Shown: positions 11,445 to 23,525 of the stretch, piece after piece
Numbering within the stretch: the stretch's first letter is position 1
How the letters are laid out: each line of letters starts with the position of its first letter
From: Catenaria anguillulae PL171
Taxonomy: Eukaryota; Blastocladiomycota; Blastocladiomycetes; Blastocladiales; Catenariaceae
DNA length: 64,000 nt
Assembly (NCBI GenBank): GCA_002102555.1
Contig: MCFL01000014.1
Coordinates: 1-64,000, forward strand
Reading direction: 5' to 3'
Program-made: the position numbers and the translations under genes
The notes under the pieces: generated by a model
The model's database searches: none
What the model saw: the letters and a program-made list of their open reading frames with translations, nothing else
Told to the model about the DNA's origin: nothing

Positions 11445-12576
11445 CTACAACAGCGCCACGTTGGGACGAGTGGGAAAGAACACATTGTGACTTACGTCGC
11501 AGAAGATGGACCGACTGGCTGAACGTAAACTTGTAAAAATGAATGCCTCAAGCGCCGGACAGAACCGGCTCAATGTGATGTTGGTGAATTGGATGTAGTT
11601 TAATTCCACCGGATCCCATGGGAAACGTGTCAGGGCAACAGCAGCCAGGTAAGCGACGCTGAAGAAAACGTTGGTGAGATACGGCGACAGAATCTCGGTT
11701 CTGGATGCGTCTATGGTCAGTCACTTCGTTCCTTGAAAAAAGAAGGTTGACCTTGACGGACTTTGATAACTTTCTAGCATTTTTGCCGACGGACCGCCCA
11801 CTGGCCATGAGCACCGACACAAAGGCCACGTCGGCGCCAATAGACAAGACTTTGATGACGAAAAAGCTGAAAAAAGATACGACGCCCTCACGACTGCGCA
11901 CATAGGTGAGCGTGCTTCGAAGCTCTGGCGTTCGAGGCACGCCCAACACCGAGTACTCGAATGATCGCAGGTCGATGGCAAACGCAAGCGTCAAGACCAT
12001 AAAGAAGACGACGCAGAACATGCTTGCGAGCACGAGCAGTTTATGTTGATCTCGGACAATTAGGTGTAACCGCCGAAGGCGTAAGGTGGCAGTAATCAGG
12101 ACGCCTGTTTGTGTGAGGTTGAGGCAAATGCATTAAGTGACATGATCGATGTAAGATCAGTCTGTACGAGATGATTGCGCACCAAGTCGAACCGTCACAT
12201 CCCTGACAATGAATTAATTGGGCCCCAGCTGTATGCTTTGAACCTGGGCACGAACGGGTCACATTTCCGCTGCATTCCGCCCACGTCCAGGGGTGTAGTT
12301 TACATACCCATCCAGGAATCCTGCGGCAAATGTAATCTCAATCAGACAGGTTACCAAAAGGAGGAGAAGACCAAATAGTGTTGGTAACCAAAACCTCCAG
12401 TTCTTGCGCGCTTTGAGGTTGACAATGGCCATGTGAATGCAGGTCGTCATCATGGCGACGCCAGAGGTATGAAGCATGAGACTCATGATCCTAGTGGCCA
12501 CTATTGGCGGCGTCAATTGCGTTGTGCTCATGATTTTGACATTCTTTGTAGCTCCGCGTTGGCCCGACATCGGCAT
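11445..12576 (-). CDS. Orphan multi-pass membrane protein
   Basis: At least five hydrophobic helices in order: IMSLMLHTSGVAMMTTCIHM, WLPTLFGLLLLLVTCLIEIT, LASMFCVVFFMVLTLAFAI, VVSFFSFFVIKVLSIGADVA and LTNVFFSVAYLAAVALTRF. Candidate starts are the ATGs at 12576 and 12531; a further 5' exon is possible. A 202-bp intron probably runs from 12307 to 12105, and a short one (about 45 bp) near 11711-11755. The phase at the first intron is off by one base, like other breaks here. The 3' end is either the stop at 11445 or lies beyond a GTAAGT donor near 11485. A run of 14 G lies just before the first candidate ATG. Topology would fit a receptor or transporter-like protein, but no family is recognised. 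Confidence 0.6.
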
Positions 12577-12586
12577 CGCAGGAAAT

Positions 12587-12600
12587 GGGGGGGGGGGGGG
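12587..12600. repeat. Poly-G tract (14 bases)
   Basis: Uninterrupted run of 14 G on the plus strand beside the 5' end of the orphan membrane protein gene. Its length is probably uncertain, given the homopolymer problems elsewhere in the window. Confidence 0.9.
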
Positions 12601-12993
12601 AGTCGTGATTTGGAGGACGTGTCGTGCAAACAGTGCGAACGACAACGACTTGGATCACGCACAGATTCAACTGAGGTGGACCGGGATTACGGAACACATG
12701 GATTTGAAGATGCTAAGACGTATTTATGTACATGGATACGAACCAGGGGTACTACTGATGCGAGCCCTAGTGTTCCAGCCTTTGATTCACGTGCAACAGC
12801 GGTGCACTGCTTACAGATCAAAAACAGACACGCGTGAGCACATCCCTGGGCGAAAAGTGGCAGAATAGGACAGAGTCGTTGAGAGGGAGCCATGTATTGG
12901 ACTGAAAAGACGAGGCATCATTCGAAAACAAGACACATCCGAGCAGCCAACCAAAACGGCAAGGCAAGTATCCAAAGCGTGGGCAAACCCGAT

Positions 12994-13862
12994 TTACTTC
13001 TCGAGGAGCTTCTTGGAACCGCGGAGGAGACCGGTACGACGGGCAGCGATGAGACCGACCTTCTTACCGGCGGGCGACTGACGCGACACGGTGGAAGCGT
13101 GACCAATGTGCTGATGGTTACCACCACCATGGGGATGGTCCACGGGGTTCATGGCCACACCACGAGTCTTGGGCCAGCGGTTACGCTTGGCCTTGTTGAG
13201 GTGGTAGGCACGGCCGGCCTTGAGCATGGGCTTGTCAATACGACCGCCACCAGCAACAATACCAACGGTAGCACGGCAAGCAGACTTGACGGCCTTCTTG
13301 GCGCCCGAGGGGAGCTTGATACGGGTGATGCCATCGTCGTGGTTGTGGCCAATCACGGTGGCGTAGTTGCCGGAGGCACGGGCAATCGCACCGCGGTCAC
13401 CAGCCTTCTCCTCAATGTTGCACACAATGGTACCTTCGGGGAGGGCCTCGAGGGGGAGGACGTTGCCGACGGCGAGGGTAGCTATTGAGGAAAACAATTA
13501 CGAGAACCAGACTCGTCAGTAAAATCGGTTCCGACCACCAAACCACAAAGTGCCACGCGCACACAAACAGCCAGAGATCCCACATACCCTTCTTGCCGCA
13601 GTACACAACTGGCCAGTGTGCATGCCCTCAGTGGCAATGAACAAGTTCTCGCGGAGGCGGTACTTGTAGGGGTCGCGGAACACGACGCGGGCAAGGGGAG
13701 CACCACGGCCGGGGTCGTGGATGATCTCCTTGACAATGCCCTTGATGTAGCCGTTACGCTCGGCAAAGTCGACGGGGCGGAGCTTGGCAGCGCCCTTGCG
13801 GTGCTTGACGTGGGCGCGGAACACGGAGCCGGCACCCTTACGTTGTGCGCGAATGACACGAC
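12994..13862 (-). CDS. RPL2: 60S ribosomal protein uL2 (L2/L8)
   Basis: Cytosolic large-subunit protein at the peptidyl-transferase centre. Exon 2 (13862-13588) encodes [20 protein letters not shown] and on to [12 protein letters not shown] 106-bp intron (13482-13587) follows, then exon 3 (13481-12994) with the universally conserved [16 protein letters not shown] and the end [10 protein letters not shown]. About 255 residues, as in other eukaryotes. Exon 2 begins in the second codon, so the first exon should be only ATGG; a candidate lies at 14066-14069 if one G is missing from its donor, but it is unproven. At 13607-13608 the frame breaks: GQFVYCGKK requires a third T on the coding strand. 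Since GQFVYCGKK is essentially invariant, this is a clear missing base. Confidence 0.95.
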
Positions 13863-14099
13863 CTGTGGGCGGCGATTCGAGTCACGCGAGTCGATGCGAA
13901 TGTGTAGGGGTATTGGCAGATTATGGATAATGTTGGATTTGAAGTGGCATGGTACGAAATATGGTTTTGGGTCAGAAATCGGATCTGTCGCAGGTTCATT
14001 CATCTGCGCACGCGCTAGCCGTTTCGAAAGCAGAGTTGTGCGAGGGTCGAGCTAGGCCATCGAGACCATAGTCGACGATTGGGTGTCTCAGCTGTCGGT

Positions 14100-14894
14100 C
14101 ATGGTCGTGGGTTGTTGCGAAATGGACGGATGTGGATCGGCCGTCGTTTCGGCACATGGTTGGGGCTAGCGCGTGCACATTTTCGGAGCATTCATGGAAG
14201 GTATATACCCATTTTTGTATGTTTTGCGTTGGACTGGACTGACTTGGTTGGCCAGACGTGTGTGGGAGGGTTGGCAAGTCATCGACGCTTGGTGCAGGTG
14301 GATGCAAGTGACTTCCGTCAGATCGGCGGGCCTCGCAAAGGATCGGTCCAGCGCGTTTCTAGCGCCACACCGCGCCACTTGATTGGCCCCAAATTATTCT
14401 GGATGTAACCTCTAATACCGACCACTTGATGCGCTTTGTGCCGTATCCAACTTGCAGCATTCGTCTTCAATTGACCAGGGCCGTCGTAATTCATGCAAGC
14501 AGCGGCCGTCAACGCAATATGCCCCATTACTTATGGACAACACTTTGTCCGATCTGTTCATGTCTTCGCGTCACCGGCAATTCACTTCAGGCTGAAAGAA
14601 TCGCACAATGTAAACGTCAGAGAATGTAAATCAAGCACAAATCAAAAGAATCACACATAACCTCAGACACGACTAGAGCGAAAGACTGGACGCCACGAAC
14701 ACCGAACACCGAGGAAAAGGGGGGAAATGACAAGTTGGTAGCAACAAGAGAGAGTACACAAGAAGAGACGAAATTGAAAACACAAACCAACACACACGCA
14801 CACGCGCGCACACCGAGTAGAAAACCATCCTCATCACGAAAAAAAATTCCTAAAAGGAACCACAAAAAAGCGACAAAATCATCTCACAAGCACG
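14100..14894. other. Intergenic, between uL2 5' end and GW protein 3' end
   Basis: About 800 bases without a supportable gene. The part beyond 14600 is A-rich on the plus strand (T-rich on the minus strand, just downstream of the GW gene stop), as expected for a 3' untranslated and terminator region. The uL2 promoter should lie near 14070-14300. Confidence 0.5.
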
Positions 14895-17800
14895 TCAACC
14901 GCGGTACTGGCCTTGTGCCCTCGCGGACGCGGGCGACCTGTGCGACCCCGTCGCTTCCTCTTGTTCGTGATGCTGCCCCGCCGGCGGCACACCGGCCATA
15001 GCGCCATAGTACGACCGCGCGTACGGTTCGGGAGCATAGTGATGCGAAGGCGGCGGGCCATGCTTGTGCGTCGGATCAACTTCCCCGCCGGCGGTGGGCC
15101 ATAAGCATCCATGGACCTTGCCGAATGCGGTGCGTGTGCAAGATGGTGCGGCGGCGGCGGGGGAGGCGCGTAGGCTGGGTGGCGGTAGCCAGCGGGAGGT
15201 GGGAGTGGGGCGTACGAATGAGGAGTGTAGTATGGGGAATGTGCGTGATGGGGAGGAGGTGGGGGAGGGGGAGGGTATGAATGCATCGAGTGAGGACTGA
15301 TGGGCGGGTAACTGGCACGCGAATAGTAGGTAGAGTGCGGCTGAGGCGGGTAGCTGTAGTGGTGATGGTGGGAATAGTAGGGATCGTGGTGGCCGTAGCC
15401 GTGATTGTCGTAGTGAGAAGTGTAAGTGGCCGGGTCAAAGCCATGTTGGCGATAGTAGGCTGCCCATGCCTCTTCGGGCGAGACCTCGAAGTCGTCCTCG
15501 TCGTGAGACAGGTCCTTACTCTTGTCTGCTTGTGCAGCTGCCGAGCCGCCCGTGACGGTTGCTTTCTTGGTCTCTTTGGGCTCGGTACCGGCATTGGCGT
15601 TGCCCGCTGCTGTGTGAACCTTGGCTGGCGACGGAGCGCGCAGCGCGGGCGACTTGCTCATTTGTTGCAGGGGGAATGCGTACGAATCGGCGGACTCGTC
15701 AACGTGGCCTGGGGTGAGCTCGTGGCAGATGCGTCCCAATTGCCCGTCGCATTGGCCACCTTGACCCAGTCGTCCTTCGCCGCGGTTGGCTTGCTCTGCG
15801 TGCGTTCGGGACTCTTTTGCTGTTGGCGCATGGGCGGCAGCGCGGTGCTGCTGGTTGCACTTGCCCAAGCATCAGCCTCGGCTTGCGCGCCACCTGCACG
15901 GGTGGGCGATTTGGTCTTGCGAACAGGTGCAGCCGCAGATGCCGGAGTCGCGGCCGAATTCCAATCGCCGCCACCGGCACTTGCACCCCACGGATCGGCC
16001 GCGACGGCTTGCGTTTCTGGAACACTCGAAATGGCGGCGCCCCAGTCGTTGTTGCCGCCAGCATCTTGATGCGTTCCCGTGCTGCGACGACCGCCGCTGT
16101 CCGCGCGTGCAGGGTTCTTTTGCGTGTCGTTCTTGGGTGCAGCGGCGGCAGATCCCCAACCGTCGCCACCAGGAGTGTTCGCACCCCACGAATCCGAAGC
16201 GTCGCCACCGGCATTGACACTTGAAGAAGGATTGCGGCCGCGAGTACTGTGACCTGGCTGGGCCGCCGTTGCGGCACCCGAGCCCCAATCATCTCCGCCT
16301 GCCGCTTGCGCACCCCACGACGAGTCATTCCCACTTGAGCCCGCAGCTGCACCACGCGCAGGCGGCGTATCTCCACCACCTGCAGCCTTGACCTTTTGCA
16401 GCACTTCTTTTGCATCGTCGCGCGTTGTCGAAAAGCCCATGGACACGAGCCTAGACGCAGCCGTCCTGCGTCTCTCTTCGCTCAAATGGCCACCTTCTTT
16501 GAACGCGTTTGGATTCAAACCTTGGGCCTCTTCCGCGCGCCGAATGATGCTCGGCATCTTGCCACTGCGCGGAACACTGGGCTCGGGGGCGGAATCGAGC
16601 CGCGCAGCGGGAGAGAGCGCGACGTGGGTCCTGCGGTCGAGCCCGACCCCAATCGTCATCGTTGTTGGTGCTCACAGTGCGACCTACAGCAGGACCACAC
16701 GAGGGCGGCGCACTGGGTCCTGGCAAGTTCCAGTCGTCGTCGTTGCCAGTGGCAATCGTGGCATTGGTCGATCCGACGCGCCCGCGAGCTCTGTCGCCCG
16801 TGTTTGCAGCCGTGGAACTTGCGGGTCCCCACTCGTCACCGCTGGCCGGCTTTACGGCCATAGTTGGAGCAGCGGTGGGCGCAGCAGCAGCAGCAGCGGG
16901 TTCACCCCATTCCCCACCACCGGCACTTGCGCCCCACGGGTCTGCATCCCTTGCACCGCCAGTTGCCCACGGGTCGGCATCGGCGACTGGAGCCGATGGC
17001 GTCGGCTCGGTCTTGGGCAGAGCTTGACCGACATCGGTTGAGATGGTCTCAAATGCACCACCGGCCTTGGCAGGCGCGGGTTTGGTTGGGCTTTTCGCGC
17101 GCTTTGGACTCTTGCTGCGACTGCGGCTCTTGGTCGGTTGAGCGAGTGCGGCTGTGTTATACCCGCCGCCCCCACCCCATACGTCGTCGGACGCGGCTTG
17201 GCCCCATCTCGAGCCAGCATTTGCATCGGCTCCCCAAGCGCTATCGGCACCACTCGCGTTGCTTGCCTTGGGCTGATCCGCGACGGCAGTAGTGGCGTTT
17301 CAGATGTTGCTTGCCAATCCATGCCGGTGGCACTCGCTGGTTCTGCAGTTGCTGCCTCGGTCTTGGTTGAGTCCGCGCCCCAGTCGCTCGTCGCAGCGGG
17401 TTTTGTCGATTTCTGTCCCCATTCACCCCTGCCGCCACTTGCTGTGGTCACGTCGGCGCCCCAACCGCCATCTGCGGCTGCCGTGCCCGTGCTTTTGCCC
17501 CACCCACCGGCACTCGTCTCAGTCGTGGCACCCCAATCGCCACCAGCGACCGCATCTTGACTTGTCTCACCATTGCCACGACGTCCACCCGTGCGTGTAC
17601 TGCCTCGCTCAAACCCGCCGCGCTCACCACGGTCGTATCCACCGCGATCTCCGCCACGCTCGCCGCGTTCATACCCACTAGGCGTCAACCCGACCGGCGG
17701 CGGACCTGGCACCACCTCGCGCTTGGGCAATGGCTTTGGCCGATACGCCTCCAACCCAGGCGCACTTGCAGCCGACTCGAGCGCGCTGGCCCACGCGTTG

Positions 17801-19196
17801 CGTTCCGAGGCCGCTGTGCCCGTCATGGCCGCATTGACTTCAAGAAATAGTAGCCGCCCGGCACCCGTCGACGTGACGCGTGGGCGCACCATGGGTGTGT
17901 CGCCCGATGCGGGCGTGTCGGAAGACGCGAGCGCGACCGTCTCGCGTTGCGGCGCGTCTTGGCGACGTGGACCAGGGGTCAATTCGGCCGTGTCACGGCG
18001 AGTCGGGCGGGCCGTGGACGTTGGACCGGCTGATGTGGATACAACGCCAACGTTTTCTCCCCATCCGCCGGCAGCGTCGTTAGTCGATGCACCCCAGGGG
18101 TCGGCCGCGGCATGGTTGACGATTGGTCCCACGGATCCGCGGCAGGTGCTTGTTCTTGTTCTTGCTCTTGTTGGCCCGGTACAGGCTTGGCAGACGCCGT
18201 CCAGGGATCGGCACCCACGTTCCGGTTGGACAAAGTACGCCTCTTGACTCCGTTTGAAGCCGCCGCCGACGCGTTTCCATTGGTCTCACTTGCACCTGCG
18301 GGCGAATCCACTGCCCAAGGATCGTTCTTTTGCGGGGCATCGCCAATGGGCACGGTCCACACATCGGCGGGGCTGTGGAATTGTGCCATCAAATGGTCGG
18401 CGGCCGACGAGGGCGACTCCGACGAGGCCACGGCCGAATCGGGCTGTTGTTGAATTTTGGCGGCGGCCGACGTGCCCACAGACAAGGGCTCGGGCGTGTT
18501 GCCGCGACGTATTTCGCCCTCTTCAAGCGTCCAGGCGGCCCCATGGACCGCGACCGCGACTTGGATTTGGATTTGGTCTTTGCGGGCGACCTTGAGCGGG
18601 TTGCCGCAGTTTGTCGATGTACTGAGGACCTGATCGTCCGACAACGGGCTTGTGACTTGAGTGCCAGGCTTGATTTGCGGTTGCGGGAATCCGGCTGCGT
18701 GCGATAGGGGCCTGTGGAGTGAGTCACTGGTGGATCAAAGGCAACAAAAACGAGCAGTGAGAAACGAACCAACGGCGCGTTGAGGCCGGGACTAGGCGAC
18801 TGGGCCGTGGAGGTCGTCGGGGAAGCAAGTGTTGCCGGCGGCGGCCAAATGTCGTCGGCAGAGACGGCCCATGTGTCGTCATGGTTGTGAAAGGTTTGTT
18901 CGGTGGGTTGAGTGACGACTACAGACGGGAGATACACACAATACACAGGCACATTCATTCATTGGAGCTTCAGCGACTAGCCAGAATCACGGTCTTGCGA
19001 GGAGTGGCCGGCGGATGTATGTAGTCACGCACGAGTCCTCGCTTGTAGTCGCCGGTCGCTGCTGCCGCCACCGCCGCCGCCGCCACGGACGCTGCCGGGG
19101 GGACTGCGCGGCCCTGCGGTCGGGGCAAGGGCGCCAGACCCGGATGGGAGCCAAGGCGGGTGGATGCAGGGGCAGATCAGGGGGACTTGAGGGCAT
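14895..19196 (-). CDS. GW/WG-repeat protein with UBA-like segment
   Basis: Very long low-complexity protein built around isolated tryptophans. Probable start is the ATG at 19196 (MPSSPPDLPLHPP). Introns probably run from near 19025 to 18920 and across 18715-18775 (acceptor CTCCACAG). Domains in order: short acidic Trp motifs (DDTWAVSADDIWPPP); an RS-like patch SRSPAKTKSKSKSRSRS; AAWTLEEGEIRRG; then about twenty WG/GW motifs with Gly, Ser, Asp or Asn around each Trp (ADPWGAST, GGWGENVG, GGDWGATT, EWGQKS, DDWGSGAA, DPWGASAGGGDWN). Inside this array, near 16480-16370, lies RRRTAASRLVSMGFSTTRDD, which resembles a UBA domain. The C-terminus is Tyr/His/Pro-rich with SPEEAWAAYYRQHG, recalling the FUBP-type AWxxYY motif. 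Frame breaks at 18539-18542, 15670-15674 and 15083-15086 each fit one lost homopolymer base. This composition is typical of Argonaute-binding GW proteins; the function is inferred. Confidence 0.75.
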
Positions 19197-20147
19197 GGTG
19201 GCAATGGGGACGCGTACCGTGGGGGTCGACTACGAAAGGCAATGGTCGATTATCAACTTGAAGGGCAAGTCAAGTGATTCCAGCTGAGGGAGCCAAGCTT
19301 GAGAGTCGTGATTGCCACGCTTTTAAGGACGTCACGGCGCCCAATGATATCGAATCCGCTCATCGTTATTGATACAACGCTTGCAATTGTCGCTCGCTTT
19401 GACTCCAGCCAGATTTGCGTCAGAATCTACATCGCATCGACGGGCGACCGATGGCTTAGCCCGAGCCGACTTCCCCAAACCAGTAACTCATACCGACAGG
19501 CCAGCCCAACCCGCCCACAGCTCAAGTGCGCGAGCGCGAGACAACCGCGAGACGCGATCGGAATCGGTTTGTCCGAGGAAAATGGGAGCCAAGCAAGTCT
19601 TTCCGTTTCAGTATGCTTCGTGATGCTGTTGCCCATGTATCATGATTCTACATATGCTCATGGAGTTCGTGGTTCCGATGAATCGACTATTTACATCCCG
19701 GCCTGAACGCCCAGACCCAACTTTCTCGAAGCAGAGGTTGAGCCACCACCTCACACCATCCCGAATTTCTAATCGAACCATTGAAGTCTGGAGGCAAACG
19801 CATTGCTTCACTGAACTAGACTCATGCGCTGTTGCCCACGTTTGACGGTTCGAAATCGCTTTATAGTTACATAGCGCCTTTGCTCTGACCTTTGCTCACG
19901 CCGGGGGGCACAGGCCGTCGATCCTTGAGTTGTATCGACCGGTCAAAACGCAAAGCAAGCATTTCTGTGAATGGCATGGCCACTCAAAGCAATCTGCTCA
20001 TCTCTGGATATCCATCTGACTCCATGCATTTCCGGTCTTGTTAATCGGCCTGGCAGCTGATTGATTTGCAATCACCGACTCAACGTACACGTCGTTACAA
20101 TCACCACCACACAGTCATCTGCGCGTCCCCAACTTGAAGCTGCCTGA
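19197..20147. promoter_or_regulatory. Divergent intergenic region, GW protein / HSPA12-like
   Basis: About 950 bases between two divergent start codons. A 135-codon open frame at 19299-19706 has no family resemblance, splice context or coding-like bias that I can recognise. No clear TATA box or repeat seen. Confidence 0.45.
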
Positions 20148-23115
20148 ATGTCGACTCGGGTGGGAGATTCCCACATGGCTGCGGAGCCAGGCCCGGCCAC
20201 ACTTGCAGCGTCTGGTGATGCTGTGCCTTCTCGTTACATTGTCGCTCTTGGTGCGTTTCTGTCTTCACAGGTTTTCGAACCGTTATTGGATCCGGACCTA
20301 ATTTCCGATGCAAGCAGTAGATTTTGGGACTTCACACTCTGGCTTTGCATTCTGTCGCAAGGTCCGCACTCGCTCACATCATTCCGCTCGCAGTTGACGC
20401 TCATTCCACCAAATCCCACTCAACCTGACATGCAAGCAGGACGACCCAGATCACATTGTTACATTCATGACATGGCCCGACCAACCAACACCCTACCCGA
20501 AAACCCTCACTGCCATCTTGTACAATGAACATCTCGAGCCCATTGCCTGGGGCCACTCGGCGAACGTCATGTACAGCAAGCAGCGAGCGCCCGGGTATCA
20601 GTACTTTTCGCACTTCAAACTGTACCTCGACGACGAGTATGCAGCCGAACACGCGGCCCCAGAGGTGCCTGTGGATCGACTGATTGCGGATTATCTGCGG
20701 TTGATGGGCGGATTGATTGAGGACACGATGAAGAGCAAGTTTGGCGACCAGGTACAACTGGCTGATGCCCAGTGGTGCTTGACGGTACGGCTTTGAATTG
20801 CCCTGTTTACGTTGGGCAGTGATAGCGAAAAGTTGACGGATATGGTTGACATGTATGTATATACATAGGTGCCGGCCATGTGGTCTGATCGGGCAAAACA
20901 AGTCATGCGCAACGCTGCTGCCCAGGCGGGGCTCATTGTATGTGTTTTTCGTATTCTCGTGAGCGTGCTTATTCACTCACTTGTCCCAGAGCCTGAACAG
21001 GACAGTCCAACATCCGATCGCTTGACCCTCGTCCTCGAGCCTGAAGCGGCGGCTGCCACAATGCTGCAAGGCCGATCCGACTATTTGCAACCCGGTGACA
21101 CTTTTATTGTATTCGATGCTGGTATTTACAATCCGCACTCAGCGGCCCGCGATGATCCATGTATCATGGTCAGCTGACATGCAATGCATTCAACGAACCC
21201 AGGCGGCGGTACTGTCGACTTGACTGCCCAGCAATACCAACTCGACCCAGCCGACGGCCCATGCTTTCATGAAGTCGCCCCCGGCATTGGTTCGCATTCA
21301 TGTCTCATCTCCACCACGCGCACTCCATTCCACTCACCTCGCCCGCTTGTGCACTTCACAGGCAAATCATGCGGCTCAACCTTTGTCGACCAGGCATTCA
21401 TCTCGTACCTGCGCACCACGGTGGGCGCCGCCGCCTTTGACGCATGGACCTCGGCCTCGCCCCTGGGTCTCTTGCAACTGCTGCACCACTGGGAAACATG
21501 CAAACGCTCGTTTGTGGGCCCGCCGTACCGCGACCCGCAAACCGTCCACGACACGATTGCCATTCCCAGCGCGCTCCGAAAGCGCATGACCCCCGACACA
21601 CTTGCCGCGCTTGCGAGCACGCAAGATGACGACTCGGACTCGGTGCACCTGACCAATTTCGCCCTCATGCACATATTTGATGCGTTGTTGAAGAGTGCAT
21701 GGCCGTGTTGCACCTGATGCTCGACCGGTGCGTGCGCGCAGGCCACCCAGCATCCAAAATCCTGTGTGTCGGCGGATTTGCACAATCGTCCTTGCTCATC
21801 AACCGCATGCGCATGGAAGTCGAAGGGGCTGATTTGCAAGTGTACTGCCCCGTGGACCCTGGATCGGCCGTGGTCAGGGGCGCAGTGCAGTTTGGAGGCG
21901 TACGTACGCACGTGTACAAGCAGCGGCGCGCACGCTTGACATATGGGTGGCCACGGCGGGCGAGTGGAAGCCGCACATGCCCGTGACGCGCCGCGTGTAC
22001 GATGCGCGCGTGGGGAGGTACATGGCCACGGGCAAAGTGTTTGATGCGCTCGTCAAGTTTGGCGATGTCGTGAGGCCAGAGTCGGTTGTGACGAGGGTGT
22101 ACAGGGCGCCCGATTTCGAGACGCGCAAGTTGGCGTTGGAGCTTTGGGCGTCGACCGAGGTGAGTCCTGTGTTTTGTGATGAGGATGGCGAGGACGGAAA
22201 GTGTGTTAAGCTGGCGGATTTCATGGTCCCTCTCGGTCAAGTGCCATCGGCCGACGTGGATTTGGCAGAGGCCGTTGCAAAAGGACCCAAGCGATCCGCG
22301 TTGGCGCTGCCCCGGGTCGAGGTCGGCTTGCAGTTTGGCAATGCAGAGATTCGCGTGTCGGCCAAGAATTTGGATACGGGTGTGGTGACGCAAGTTCAAG
22401 TCGACTTTTCCGATGCCGATGTGGACTTGTCAAAAGTTGGGCGACGGCGAGGCAAGCACATTCAAAACAAGCGACCCATCAGCGTGGAGTTCGAAGACGA
22501 CGAGGAGTGGCCGGCCGGCCAAAAGCAGAAGAAGTGCAAGCTGGATGGCGTGTTTGGGATGCTTGAGGGAATCGAGTGGGATTTCATGGATCCAATGTCG
22601 GACGAGGTTGAGCTGCCACCTCCACCAATACCATCAACGACCAAGGCCACTTGGCGTCCATTCCCACCATTCGACATGTAGCCGCGTCCGCTCCGTCTTC
22701 AGATGATCTCCATCGTTCCATTCCCACGACCCAGTCTTCCTCAATCGAGGCACACAACGCGCCGCCGACAACCTCGAAAGAACCGTGCACAAAACCCATC
22801 CAGTCCTCGCCACGACCGCTACGACCAACAAGCCAGCCTCCAGCTCCTCTCATCGCGGCTGCCGTCGGTCCAAACCCAACTCCATCCCCAACCGTCTCAA
22901 TGGACACTTCACCCCAGCCTTGTCACCGCCACCGCACTTGGATGCGTTCGCGACACGTTTAGAAACGCCAACATTGCCGGCACCAACACAATCAACCACC
23001 ATCAAAGGCAAATCCCAAGAAGGCCACCAAGAAAACAAAGTCGGGATTGCCGCGGGCAAAGCGAACAAAGCAGCCCGTGCAAACACCTGTCACGCAAGAC
23101 GCCACGCAACAGTAA
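20148..23115 (+). CDS. HSPA12-like Hsp70-family ATPase
   Basis: Actin-fold ATPase of the HSPA12 branch of Hsp70, which keeps the nucleotide-binding domain but has a divergent C-terminus. Start at 20148 (MSTRVGDSH). Introns at 20251-20317, 20362-20439, 20785-20868, 20938-21000, 21122-21202 and 21290-21361 restore one reading frame: phosphate loop 1 VDFGTSHSGFAF, then QAGLIDSPTSDRLTLVLEPE, phosphate loop 2 VFDAGGGTVDLT, and the adenosine motif ILCVGGFAQSSLL. LTYGVATAGEW matches the conserved HSPA12 LTYG. Breaks near 21693 and 21945-21947 each need one added base. The frame first stops at 22681 (FPPFDM), but coding-like Ser/Pro-rich and then Lys-rich sequence (ATKKTKSGLPRAKRTKQP) continues to a stop at 23115, so a basic tail is likely. 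Its client is unknown. Confidence 0.85.
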
Positions 23116-23525
23116 ACGCGGTCGAGGTTTCATGGTTCAGGTATCTCAGTGGGTATAGATTTTTTTTCACGTTGTATGTGTCCAAAGATTTCCTCCGGCG
23201 TAAATCCATGCAAGTTCATTGTGACTACGTGAGGGTGCAACACAACAAAAAATATAAAAATAAGGACCATGTATTACAACCAGTCAAGATCTTTTGCGAG
23301 CGCTGGGGAGATGCAATGAGGGAGGGTGGGTAAGGTGCGGCGAGGGGTAAGGACACTGAAGGTGAAGACTTTTTTCGTGAATCATGAAATGAAAAGATTG
23401 AGGGAGACGAGAAAAAAAAGGGGGAATAGAGATGTGTAGTGAAAGCACAAAAAGAATGACACGAATGAATCAAGAACAAAAACAAGCGACCCGAAAGCTG
23501 CGCCATGCCTACCTCCATGGTACGA
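23116..23525. terminator. Convergent 3' region, HSPA12-like / SH3 membrane protein
   Basis: About 400 bases between two convergent stop codons. The sequence is locally A/T-rich (for example around 23160 and 23245), as expected for overlapping 3' untranslated regions. No gene seen. Confidence 0.4.

Noticed and set aside
14079-14408. 109-codon open frame upstream of uL2
   Set aside because: Composition looks random and it overlaps the expected uL2 promoter; no splice or family support.
19299-19706. 135-codon plus-strand open frame between the GW and HSPA12-like genes
   Set aside because: No family resemblance, no repeats or domains; it overlaps open frames on the other strand and sits in a divergent promoter region.
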